From Bugulina stolonifera (Eukaryota; Bryozoa; Gymnolaemata; Cheilostomatida; Bugulidae), in NCBI GenBank assembly GCA_935421135.1, contig OW285197.1, forward strand, positions 3,963,350 to 4,027,349: a stretch of DNA of 64,000 nucleotides, in the 5' to 3' direction. Below, piece after piece: positions 22,948-34,550 of the stretch (position 1 is its first letter; each line of letters opens with the position of its first letter). Below the pieces are notes generated by a model that was not told the DNA's origin, ran no database searches, and saw only the letters and a program-made list of their open reading frames with translations. The translations under genes were made by a program, and so were the position numbers.

Positions 22948-23404
22948 TTAAGAGAAATACATGTAAAAACTAATTGCAGCCATGCATTGACATTTTAAGA
23001 TAGTAGAAATTTTATTCACTGTTTAAGTGAATCTTTTTTTCTGAAAAAAATGATACAGTGTAGGCTTATTCGAATTTTGAATTAATAGATGAATGCAATA
23101 AGACTGCTCAGGCATGACAAATGACTAATCGCTGATCTGTAGGTTTATAAGCCAAAGTAAATAACCCAAAATAAACAATATAAGAAACATATTGGTGCAT
23201 GTTTTGATGAGTTTTCGGAGTGGTAGAAAATAGAAGTCATCATTATTAGTACATCAGGGAATGACAACATTGTTCTTTGAAAGAACTATAGAGGCGAGTG
23301 TGGTTGATATATTGGATATGTTCACCCAGATAGTTTCTTTATTATTGTACGAGCCATGCCTGGGGTGTGGTGAAATAAGTGGGTGTGCATCAACATGTGG
23401 AGCT

Positions 23405-26400
23405 TTAATGCTGCAAGTTGTACCTTATCCTCCTTGCGTTGATTCTTACCATAAGAACCACCATAATTATTAGCAACCAAAGCAGTATAGTTGTGAAACT
23501 TAGTGTTAACGCCAAGGGGAGATAATTATCTGTAACATAAACAAGTCAAGTATTAACATTATCGACAAAGCTAACATTTGAAGAGTATGTATGTATGCAT
23601 GTACGCACGTACGCACCTACGCGTACGCACGTATGCACGTACGTACGTATGTACGTATGTATGTACGTATGTATGTATGTATGTATGTATGTATGTATGT
23701 ATGTATGTATGTATGTATGTATGTATGTATGTATGTATGTATGTATATTCATGCACATGTACACCAAATGTCTGCCTGCCTCAGTGAAGTTGAAAGGGGA
23801 ATTATGACATGAGATACGAGCAGTCACAGTCATGGTAATAAGTAAAGGTTTTAGAAATATGATCTGATTATTATTTCTCTGTCTAGCTTGTTTTCATTTC
23901 ATTTTCATTTCCCTCATTACAACTCTGGCAAACTGTCTATTTGTACTTTGTAATGTACATGCGCATGTGAACGCGTGCAAAACTATATTCTAGACAACAA
24001 ATAATATATTATATTATTTGAAGTTGTGGGAACACAACAACAGAAGCTTATGGCTCAGTGCAATATACGAATACTCCAAAGGTAATGAGTGTACAAGTAT
24101 GTACATGAATTAGTATGTTATGGTGACAGAGCATCTACTTACAACTAGTTACAGTTACTTTTGGAGTAGAAGTTGTAGTTGCAGTTAAGTTGGTGGAATG
24201 TGATACTTCAGAACCTGGAGAGAGAATAGTGACATACTGTACATAGTTATGCTGTATCATTCACCAAAAATATTAGCTGTGGGGCAATGCATCTGGACTC
24301 ATTGGGTTAAGATAATGCTGTAATATTGTATTGCATGTACGACCCATAGCGCCTAGGTTATCGCTTATCTGACTAGTCTCATGAGTATGGTCTACATGTA
24401 TGCTAGTTTAGTCACTTTGGGCTTCTCAGTCCAACGTGACCAACAGCTGGAAATATGCTATTCTCTATAAAAGACAACTTCAGATGCTTTTTGCAGTATA
24501 TGAGTCTTTATTAATGTCTGAGCAATAACTGAATAATAACATGAAAAGCGATCGCCCTATAATTATATGGTTTTTCACTTCCGGTGAAAACTTCCGGCAA
24601 GGTACAACCGCATTTAAGTCCTCAGAATTTTCCAATGATACAACAAAGAAATGGCGTCAGAAAAAACGTGTAATTATGTAGATGCATAAAAGGCAAGATT
24701 ACAATCATGTACATGTACTTGTACTGTACATGTATGTACTGGTAGGGCCCCTCGGCCTTATGAAATCAAGCATTCTGTTGAGGTTTACAATGAATATTGC
24801 AAAAGTTAAAACCGGTATTACAGGAGTAGTGCTCAATATAGATCTCCTTGTAAGTCAATTTCACACAATTACACTCACAAATATACACAATGTGTGACCT
24901 ATTTATTATACATGTGCAACTGTAATTTGATGGTACGTGGCAAGTATGATATGAGGAAGACAACTTCCAAAGCACTAGTGAGCAGTGTTAGACCGGTGTA
25001 GATCAAAGCTAGTAATGTCTGTGCAAAAGAATGTCTGACTTATCACAGTATTATGATAACAATTCTGAATGGCACGCCACCAAATTTTGCGGTAGAATAA
25101 TGAACACTGATTTTTGTTGTCATTTCGATTTTCCAATGCTCATTTTAATGTTTGTTAAGGACGTTATTTTGCGGCGCAATGCTTTAGGTAAGGTATGATA
25201 TTGCAATCAAGTTGTGTTTTATTTGTGAAAAAAACTTACCTTTGAGTAATACCTCAGGCATCCATTCTTCCGTTCCTAAAAATGTACATGCAGCACACAC
25301 TAGCATCATAAGACCAAAGCTGCAGTTAAAACAACAGAGTCATTATGTTAAGTGTATGGCATAACGTCCATACAGTTTTTTATCTTTGTTTGTGAACAAG
25401 CTGCTTATTATTATTTCACTAAACTTAAATTAAAAGTGTTTGAAGACAGATTTGGACCGCAAGCCTCTTTTACAAGTATAGTATTTAGTCCAAGGAGGGT
25501 ACATTTACATGCAGTAATTCAGTGTATATAAAGTAGTTTACATTGAACTACTTACCTCAAAGGTACAGGTAGCTGTGGAACAACACCAAAACATTACGTA
25601 GATGTACAGGTTACGTATCATTACAATTCAGCCTTTTTGACATTGCCAGATTATTACATAATATTACATAATATTACATAATATTACATAATATTACATA
25701 ATATTACATAATATTACATAATATTACATAATATTACATAATATTACATAATATTACATTAACATTTAACACTCGCAACTATAAACTGTCATTCAGCGTA
25801 TATTTTTAATTCATATGACATAATATATGGATTCACATCAGTAAAGTTACCAGTAAAATGTGTTTAAAGTTTTAGGATAATAATATGCACGTACTCTACA
25901 TTGTGTTAGCATAAATCATCAATGATGTAGGTACTTACCAACAATGTATCGAATTCGACAATTTTCTTTACCAAGACGGTAAAAGTAATAAACACCATTT
26001 GCCAATAATATATTGACTGCTTCTATTAGTTTCACCTGTATTGTATTCTGACTGGATAGGTATTTGTTGTAAGAGCATTCTCCTGTACTAGCAAATGAAT
26101 TTAACTGAGAGGTGACTATAGTTGAGGGTTTGGGGTTTGGGGTTGACTATAGTTGAGGAAGTTATTTACACTTGATAAGACAGAATCAGACAAATCCGGA
26201 AGAGAGATCGGGTGAGATATAGAGAGATCAGGGCAATTAAAGAGTAGATATTGAGATGACTATTACAGAGAGAGACATGCAATAAGAAAGAGAAACATAC
26301 AGTATACTTACATCGCATAAACTATTTCTTTAAAATTACTGTCAACTACATGTAGCGATGCCAACTTCAAATTAAAACTCCACCTTACACATTCTAGATG

Positions 26401-29400
26401 TAGAGAAATGACACAAAACTGTGCCATCCCTCTGACTCACCTTTGAGTGATATTCTCACTAGACAATGACAACCCCCATAGGCATCGTCCCCTGTAATAG
26501 GTTAGCTCAAAGATGTAAACTCCTGCTACCAATGGGTTCACGGGGCTCCAATCTTCGGCAAACGTGTTCCCACTGATTGTTTTCCACTTGAGTGATTCTA
26601 TACAGCGCCTTATTGTCTGAACTGTATAATTAGAATAAATTGCGTTGCATTTGTAGCCAAGTAGTGTAGTCAAAACAAGGGATACTCTCTTGCCACTCTC
26701 AGCTGACCATTTGCCTTAGCATAAGTTTATAACACATGGCTTACAAATCATACATATGTACAGAAATAAATCAGCATTTTGGTTTGGTCCTAACTACACA
26801 ATTGAAATCTAAATTGATTATTCTGCCAAGTTTTGTAAAGAAAATAGCTAAATGAATGAGAGTAACCATGGTAAAAATGATAACTCAGACAATTTGCTTT
26901 ACTGGATACTTTATAGTAGGAAATGCTGACACCAAGGCTTTCTTATAATTGGCAGAATATACCAAATGGTGAGGTGTACGTGGCAATTACAGTAAATAAG
27001 GACTTTGAGACGGATCTATCATGCTGCGAGACGTGAGTGACATCTGTATTTATTTTAAACCAGTAATATTTCAATGATTTGTTATCTTACTTACAATTTA
27101 TGAAGTAGATCCCATTTGGCGTACTAACGAATAATCTGGTACGGAATAGCAGAAGAGAACTGTATTGGTTGAGCGTGCACTGAACAATATCTTCACACAA
27201 GGAGAAAGATTCACCAGATTTTGAGTTAAAAAAGCTAAAGTTACCAGTTCTGTTGTCTTTCCCTACATAATGGTTCGTATTTATAACATATGACCTCTCT
27301 GGAGGCTCAAAAGAACTTGTCAATATATTTGTACTTCTGTTAAAACTCTCCCGTTTGAATATGCCGTATCGTCTTTTAAGGATTTCATCGCCCTTAATGG
27401 TATATTCAATCGATTTAGTGGCTGAGACAATCTCCACCCTTTTTGTAGCTAGTGAAACCTTTTTCAATGTTCCATAATAATCCAAAATATAAAGATTTTC
27501 GGCCCCACCAGACAGGCTGCGTATATTCCCGTAAAACTCATTGGTCACATGGACATCTACACGCCTCGGTTCTGTACAGTTTCCTGTGAAGATTTCCGGA
27601 ATGGTACCTGAATTCACACGCCATAACAAGACACAATACACGTTGTTGTATGCAAGCATTGTGTGCGTGGAGTTTATCTGATAGAAATAACTGATTGAAT
27701 CCCATGTTAAGTTTCCATGGAGGCTCAGACCAAGAGTAGCTGAATCAATACTATAGGATCTCCAAATAGGTATCGTATCTTTTCCATTGGTTATAGAAAA
27801 TCCATAATTGTTTAAATATATTATGTAGTCAAAGTCTCTTCTGTATATTTCCATGTGCTTGACTGTGCTCTCTATACTAGCAAATAGATTCGGTCTATGC
27901 ACTCTGAAACTAAAATTAAAACAATCGAAACTGTGTGACTGGGAATAAATAATTGACTATTTCGTTACTTGACAAAACTTGAGTCAAGAGTCCAGCCCTG
28001 TATCACGTGAAACTAGTAAAATTTGATGTATTCTGGCAATATAAAACTTAGAGCGGTGTTCTTCTATATTACAACAATCTCAATTGATCACGAGTGGCAT
28101 CGATAGAACACACGCTCACAAGCCATAGATACATGTACATGACTGTATATTATATGGTTTGATTCAAGCAACACCGAAGCTCTCACTAGCAAACTGTCAG
28201 GCTGCCACAAGAGTAACTTGAGAACTACAATGCACAATATGACATATTGCTACTAATTTCTACCATTTATTATTAATATCAAACTGTTGAAGTCTTGTCG
28301 TAAACTTTTGTTTCCTACAAAGAGACGTTTGCACATGAAGCAGTTTGAATTTGCTTTTTCAAATTTCTCTAATGATGCAAAACCCGTCTCTTTTATTTGG
28401 GTGTTTATTGTAATAAAAATGCGATATGCTTACCCAGTGGTTCTCGACTGCTGATAGTCTCTCTCATAAATGCTTAGTCCTGAACCTATATTTATCTGAA
28501 ACGAAGAAATATATACAGTAGGACGCATTTGCATGGTCGAATGCCATTGTACCCTATACTAGTTTGACTACAATCATGAATTAAACACCTCCTGAAACCT
28601 GCTTTTTTAACGATTGACTCGACACTGTAACATAGCATCTTCCTACTCAGAGAGTTGAGATGAAGGTAGGATTATTCTTATTGATTTTACAGGAGACTAG
28701 CAAATGGGTCAATTAAATAAAAGCCTCCGCTCAGTCACTATAAATGACAGTGGAATCTTGGGAAATACCCAGCAGAGCCTACAGCAATGAATAGATCTGC
28801 TAGTTATACAAATATTGCTCTTCATCTCATGCATGGTGTAATCTGGTGTGATCACATGAATGTAAACAAGACCAGGCCACACATGGGTAAAAATGGAGCC
28901 CTGCCGATTTCCACGGCATATGCCGAGGATATCTTTTACTTGCTCAATTGAATTTAGTACACAAGATGTCCAGATCCTTGGTATAATACATTCCCGTATC
29001 TCAATATGAGTTTTAGAGCTAGATAAACTTCCCACGGTAATTTAGTGTAAATCTAGACCAGTGCAGATGCTACTATATTAATGGTAGATAGAAAGATAAC
29101 CTATATTGTGATAGTACTCAGTACAAGCTTAGCGTCCACGTAAGTATTGTAAATGGTATCGCTATTTCTATCACATTTATTGCTCAGTGTACTTTGCATT
29201 TGGATTAGTCACACATACACAAGTACTTTTGTGCATGTTGATGTATATCTACTAAAATTATTTAATTATACATTCTTTAGTAATATTCCGATATAATGAA
29301 CTAAAATGTGGATTGACAATGTAGAGAACACAGTCACACAAAGGATTGTCCTTTGATGATAGCAGTTGCAGTCAATCATTTATAGTAATACAAGTCCTGA

Positions 29401-29557
29401 TGAATTGTATCAATGATTAGTCAAGTTTCAACATCACGCTAATGCTAACGTTGATGAGTATCCATAGAACCTAAAATAATATTTTTTTCCGATGGGTTAA
29501 AATTGTTAATATACTTACTAAGTTCACTAGAAATAGAATTATATCTTCTCTGTACAT
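23405..29557 (-). CDS. Eight-exon single-pass receptor-like protein with minimal tail, 478 residues
   Basis: Exons in transcript order: 29519-29557, 28434-28495, 27095-27903, 26441-26621, 25939-26051, 25240-25275, 24143-24214 and 23405-23529. All junctions are GT-AG and in phase, and the coding total is 1437 bases. The start MYREDIILFLVNL is a hydrophobic signal sequence. Residues 34-304 are the propeller-like exon. Residues 304-402 hold Cys-containing repeats (GVYIFELTYYRGRC; GVYYFYRLGKENC). Residues 402-438 are a linker and a Thr-rich stalk (TNLTATTTSTPKVTV). The TM segment (LPLALTLSFTTILLWLLIIM) is followed by RINARRIRYNLQH and a stop. There is no tyrosine signalling motif of ITAM type. 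A donor-like GTAAGA right after the TM codons leaves open an alternative longer tail. Phases equal those of the plus-strand gene, so the two are ancient paralogues. Confidence 0.78.
23585..23750. repeat. (TATG)n microsatellite
   Basis: A long ATGT/TATG run with an interrupted GTAC/CGCAC-rich left part. The same tract, shorter, adjoins the duplicate at 31925-31985, so it predates the duplication. The six-frame ORFs of alternating YIHT or YVCM residues here are repeat artefacts. Confidence 0.95.
24380..24660 (-). mobile_element. Possible inverted, decayed LTR fragment
   Basis: On the minus strand this reads CCGGAAGTTTTCACCGGAAG, then ATTAATAAAGACTCATATAC and CTTTTATAGAGAATAGC. The AATAAAGACTCATA string and CCGGAAGT motifs recall the LTR family at 58.7 kb, but the order is only partly kept. 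Low confidence. Confidence 0.3.
25651..25760. repeat. Eleven tandem copies of a 10-bp unit
   Basis: The unit ATATTACATA repeats head to tail almost without change, in the intron between the tiny exon and the second Cys-repeat exon of receptor copy A. It is absent from the duplicate at 34.6-34.9 kb, so it expanded after the duplication. Confidence 0.95.
27095..27903 (-). CDS. Exon 3 of receptor copy A: propeller-like ectodomain
   Basis: Acceptor tttcag, phase 2 entry, and donor GTAAGT, phase 1 exit. It encodes about 270 residues starting VHRPNLFASIESTVKHMEIY. Strand pairs such as YIIYLNNYGFSI, NLYILDYYGTLKKVSL and LFVSTPNGIYFINC give the repeated outline of a beta-propeller. Several N-x-S/T sites (NLTW, NSTH, NRST, NRTG, NFSF) fit an extracellular location. 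The reading frame is uninterrupted, unlike the duplicate at 36098-36880. Confidence 0.8.
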
Positions 29558-29690
29558 AACCAACATTAGCGGATAGTTCTGCATAAAAGTATCAATCTGA
29601 TGAATAAGTACTGTTTACTACTAGCAAGTGAAATAGAACAAACAATGCATCATCATCCTTTTCAGCAGATATGCTAAGTATTTGCAACAA

Positions 29691-31459
29691 GAATGTTTTG
29701 CTTTATCGTCTATGCATTATTTTTTAATATTTTTTATTAATAATAATCATGCATTGTGTGGTTTAGTTGCACTACTGTCTTATGAGTCATTACATGTACA
29801 TAAATTCTAAACAACAATATACTTCCCATTCACCACCCTTGCAACATGTCTAGAATAAAAACATTTTGACTAGTATTTCAGTGCTTTAACACTAAGTTAC
29901 TTTAGTTACATTGTTCTGGCTATGTCACTTGCATGAAGGGTATATTATGGTACTACATGGTACATGTATGTGGTTAGAACTGTGTTACTAAACTAAAACA
30001 CTGATAAAGTGAGGGTCCTGGGTTGGCTCTAATCATGTAGCCAGATGCATCAGCTAAAATTTACTGCAATATTAGAATCTGAACAAGGCAGTTTTTATAC
30101 AATACAAGGAGTCGGCAGTGGAATTTTAAAATGAGTCAGATCATTATATTACCCTGTAAAAGGAAAAAATAACTGCTTTCTGCAGTACGTGAAAGATCTA
30201 GATCTATATGAACCATCTAGAAGTTTGAAAGCCTCTTTTCATCTACTTCATAAAGTGATGTGACAATACTTCCCATGATCAATTCACATTGGAGTAAGAA
30301 ATTAACAGCAACATGTTCTTTAGCTGGGAGAAGCCGTGACGGAGTTGTTAAGATGTTTAACCTTCATGCTGAAGGTTGCAGGTTCGAATCCCCGTCACGG
30401 TGGTGTGAGGAAGAGTATCCAGTCCCAACAGCAGTGTTAAACTTGTCACTAGAGTCGAGTTGCACAATACAAGGTCCCAGTCTAATTTCTACCATGTACA
30501 TGCCTCATGGTGTAAGTTGTAGGTCAGTATTTGCAAACCATCCGGAATGGTGCCAGATTCTGATTAATTTCTGTTCTTACTAGTTTGCAGAAATACATTG
30601 AGAGATAGAAATACAACGCAACTGTGGCAGATGATCATAGTGCTAATGTTTCACTTCAGTTAAAAGATGTACTACAACACATAAAGGGCCGCTGCCACTA
30701 CAGACCATATATAATTACTACTAGTACATGTACATGTATATCAGAATGTTATAATCAAAGATGGGATGAAATCAGTAATAAATGCATGAAATTATAATGT
30801 ACAGTGGCTGAGTGTTTACAGCAGACAGAATAGGTCTCATAATTTTATCTTTTAGAGCTATGGGTGTAGTAGACTTATAATTAAATGACACTTACATATA
30901 ATAGGGTAAAGTTGCGAAGTAATTCTGCAAGCTAGTAGCAAAGAAGGTAAACAATCCCACCCTTGGGTTAGAGTTTCCCACCCATATTTTACTCTTCGAT
31001 ATCATTTTATTGTAATTGTATGTTACTGATTGTACATGTATGTTATTGTTTTTATTGTCTTATTAACAAACATTTGCCCTAATCCGTGTGCTCCTCTGAA
31101 CAAGTGACCAATTTCCTGCATATCAACTAAAGCATTGTTTACCTTCTTCGCTATTCATTAGCAGAATTACAATCAAACTTTACTTTACAGATACAGTAGG
31201 TCTTGTTTGATTTTTAACGATTGTGTAAGATTACGCATTTAATGTACTGCTTGGTTGTACTTTTATAGCTGTGCGTTCAGTGCTAGCTTTCCATGCATTT
31301 TGTGCTATGAGAGCTTTCTGTCAACATAAGTGTATGAATATAACACCGCTGTGCTAAAAATAACTTCAGAAGAAAGAGCAGTATACCATGCGATCAAGTA
31401 CAATTATATGTATATAAAAAACTCTAATGTATGTTAATAACTCAACTGAGACGTAAAAT
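29691..31459. other. Spacer between the two segmental copies
   Basis: AT-rich sequence of 1.8 kb with one tRNA-derived SINE near 30318. No gene and no exon-like open frame are visible. A TGTACATGTACATGTA-type palindrome lies near 30726. Confidence 0.5.
30318..30560 (+). mobile_element. tRNA-derived SINE, third copy
   Basis: GCCGTGACGGAGTTGTTAAG, then CCTTCATGCTGAAGG and a perfect B-box GGTTCGAATCC near 30383, followed by GTCACGGTGGTGTGAGGAAG. The AAGAGTATCCAG body matches the SINE pair at 6.0-6.6 kb. It can close a 7-bp acceptor-like stem (CCGTGAC/GTCACGG), but the T-stem mispairs and the anticodon loop lacks U33, so it is not called a tRNA gene. Confidence 0.68.
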
Positions 31460-31924
31460 AACGCAAAGTAAACAATATTGGGAAAAGAAACTTGATGCAT
31501 GTGTGAACCACTTTGTTTAAAACAAACATTTTGGAAACAAGAAGCCTTATGAGTATAAAATAGAAGCCATTGTTATTACTAGTCAATCAGGGACTAACAT
31601 GATTGTCATTCCAAACAACTACGGATGTACTGTCTGTGACATTTGTTAGATACGTTCAAACAGACTTTCTTTATCATAGTATGAGCCAGTTCTGGGATAT
31701 CACGGTAAAATAAATTTGTGCAGTTCAATGCGTGGAGCTTCAATGATGCAAGTTGTGCCTTATCCTCTTTGAATTGACTCTTGCCATAAGAACTACCATT
31801 AATATTAATAATCAAAGCAGTATAGTGGTGAGACTTTGTGTTAATGCCAAGGGGAGATAATTATCTGTAACATAAACAAGTCCAGTAGTATCAACATTAT
31901 CGACAAAGCTTACATTTGGAGAGT

Positions 31925-31985
31925 ATGTATGTATGTATGTATGTATGTATGTATGTATGTATGTATGTATGTATGTATGTATTTA
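31925..31985. repeat. (TATG)n microsatellite, duplicate copy
   Basis: About 15 uninterrupted TATG units beside the TM exon remnant, matching the position of the tract at 23585 in copy A. Confidence 0.95.
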
Positions 31986-32649
31986 TGTATATGTACATGG
32001 CTTGTACACCACATGCCTGCCTGCCTCAGCGAAGATTAAATGAAAATTATTACATGCTACATTTTTACGTGTCCATGTAAATTTGCAAGGAAGAAAATAA
32101 AGTAGTCAAAGTTTACCATTATCTTAATAGATCAAAGCTTTGTTCAAATGTAATCTGATTTTGCAACATATTATCTTCTGTCCAACTTTCTTTCATTGCA
32201 TTTCATTGAAACCCTGGAAAACTATCTATCTGTGCTTTGTAATGTGCATGCATGATAAATGTGTAGGTACACTTTAAACTTTATTCTAGAATACTAATAC
32301 AGTCATGTAATTATACTTAAAATGTTTACTGCTCTTGTTTAATAATATTAACAAAAGCATAATCATGACTCAGTGTGAAATCAGAATACTCCCAATGTAC
32401 AAGTACCTACGTACATGTATGCTTATGCTCACAGTGCATCTACAGTACTTACAGCTGGTGACAGTTAGTCTTGGAGTAGAAGTCGCAGTTACAGTTAAGT
32501 TGGTGGAAAGTGATACTTCAGAACTTGGAGAGAGAATAGTGACCATTATGTTATATAACATAGTTTACAATGCACAAAGGTATATGTGCAATGCACATGT
32601 AAATGTACATGTACATGTACATTACCAACAGTGATGAGGGAAAATATAG

Positions 32650-34550
32650 GATTGCCCTAGATTCTTTTTCATTTTTTGTGAGAATACCGTGTTTGCAATC
32701 ACGTTTTTGCATAGAAATAATAATATATTAAATAGCATATTAGTTCGAACCATAGAACCTCAGTTCTTAGATGAGCGAGGCTTAATACATAAAATCTTGC
32801 AATTTAGGAGTTTTCACCAAAAATTGACTACAGTATGTCAAAATTGGCGAAACATGATGATTCTCGTCTAACTGGGATTAATTATTGTCAGCACAAATAT
32901 TTGAGTTTGATCGAACAGCAGCTCTTGAATTAATGTATAATATTCTGACCCTTAAAAGGGTCTTTTGCATTCGTGTGTTGCCTAGTATTTTGCTGGTCAG
33001 CCTGTTTGTTTTAGTCACAGCATGGCAGCGTCTGGGTACAATTTCTACAACGGGCGCTGAGCTGTTCAACTGACCCAAACCAATACTAGGACTGAGTTCA
33101 GGTGATTTAGTCTTTATATGTTTGCTACCTTGTATTTGGATATAATTTCTCCAATGGTGTCTTTTAAATCTGTGTTGGGTTCAGCTTAGGTGACAGTGGC
33201 AGCTATGAAATCACTTGAATATTGCAGGGCAGTGTGGCAGGTTGTCTTCTCTGTTTTCAGATTCAATAATGGCTACTGAGCTGCCTGACAGATGGCAGCA
33301 CTACATCAGTATTTGATGGAACTATCTGTCCTGTCTAGAACCAGATAGATGGAAGTAGCCCCACATAAAGTTGAATGTGAGTGCTTAATGGTAGGTGATT
33401 ATAGGCATATGGTCTTCTAAATGTATTGGTTCTACTATGATCTAGGATGCTATTAGTGTTTCTATCACTGAAAGGCACATTTTTCCACTAGTGTCCTGTC
33501 CAATTAGAGGTGGTTCTTGGTTGGTTTCAGCTTCGATTTGGTTTGTATTTCTGTCAACAACAGGTTTTCTTGAGCTTGGAGCTCCTAAGTGAGTCTTTTC
33601 TCAATATTCCACAAATACATGTAGATGGAGTCACCTCAGTACCATCAAAGGTCGCTGGACATTTTGGGCCCAATCAGATGCCTATGTACTGTGTAAGCCT
33701 CCTTATAACTTTTCATGCCGTCAGGTTTCTTCATCCATGACCTTGATATTCCTTCCACTACATAATTGCTGTTAGCATTTCATTATTTATGTAGAGAAGC
33801 TCTTTGACCATCTCATGGTGTGATTTCCCCTGGTCATGCAAATAAAGTAGACTGGCATGCTTTTTTGGAAAAATGAGAGCCATGACGGCCGATGAAACTG
33901 AACTAAATCAGAAGAAAATTTGCTTTCAAACAATGTATAACTTTAGTATCTTAAAATCAAATGGAGAATAGAATCCATGCTCAAGTGCAAATACATATTA
34001 TGCTATAATTATTAAATTGAATTAACAATTTCCATAACCACTGTTACAGTACACGTTTATGTATACATGTAATTATACTGTTTCATTTTGCAAAGATATT
34101 AATTGTTGAACAATGCTTCTGAAGATACAATCGTGTAATATCTTACTACTGTAAAAGCAAACTAGTTTCAAAAATATATTATGAAATGCATATAATATGC
34201 GCCTGCTTTTATTAAATTAGACTAGCAACAAGTTTATATTTACCTAAAATCAACTGCCATGTTATACAATATAGTAGGTATAAAGTTGAATGTTGAAATT
34301 AGCAGCCATTGAGGGAGACAGTCTTCTGCTTACATGTACATGTACATGGTTTAATGTGGCATGATAATCAGCATGTAATATTATGATGACAGTTCTAAAG
34401 TTTAGGGTTCTGTGGGAAACTTTTGTAGTAGAGTGGGGCAAGTTGATTTTCTGTCATACCATTTGTGTGATGTTGTATTTTAGTATCTGCCAAAGAAGTT
34501 CCATTATTTCACACCGCAATACATTAAGTACTACAATCATGTTGTAAAAG
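32650..34550. other. Intron-derived stretch of the pseudogene without further features
   Basis: Lies between the stalk and tiny-exon remnants of copy B. ORFs here (32689-32871, 33510-33740) have no splice context and no similarity to other exons. A TACATGTACATGTACATGG palindrome occurs near 34332. Confidence 0.4.

Larger units (their letters stand above)
23160..29690 (-). repeat. Segmental duplication, copy A
   Basis: About 6.5 kb containing the whole minus-strand receptor gene, its introns and the adjacent (TATG)n tract. It realigns in the same orientation with 31460-38430. Shared landmarks include the signal-peptide exon, the propeller exon, the tiny GAACGGAAGAATGGATGCC exon, the stalk exon and the TM exon. 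Confidence 0.8.

Noticed and set aside
23546..23833. Overlapping ORFs on both strands coding YIHT or YVCM repeats
   Set aside because: They are translations of the (TATG)n microsatellite, open in most frames because the tetranucleotide has no stop in those phases.
24293..24310. ATTGGGTTAAG as another piggyBac-like end
   Set aside because: Only a few terminal bases match and no partner end with TTAA was found nearby.
25651..25760. Regular short repeats that could suggest a CRISPR array
   Set aside because: Pure 10-bp head-to-tail units with no spacers, in an intron of a eukaryotic gene.
26115..26160. Telomere-like GGTTTGGGGTTTGGGGTT
   Set aside because: Only about three units, flanked by a short direct repeat (GACTATAGTTGAGG); a local slippage product.
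30327..30400. Possible tRNA gene
   Set aside because: The B-box and an acceptor-like stem are good, but the T-stem does not pair, the anticodon loop lacks U33, and related SINE copies exist at 6.0-6.6 kb.
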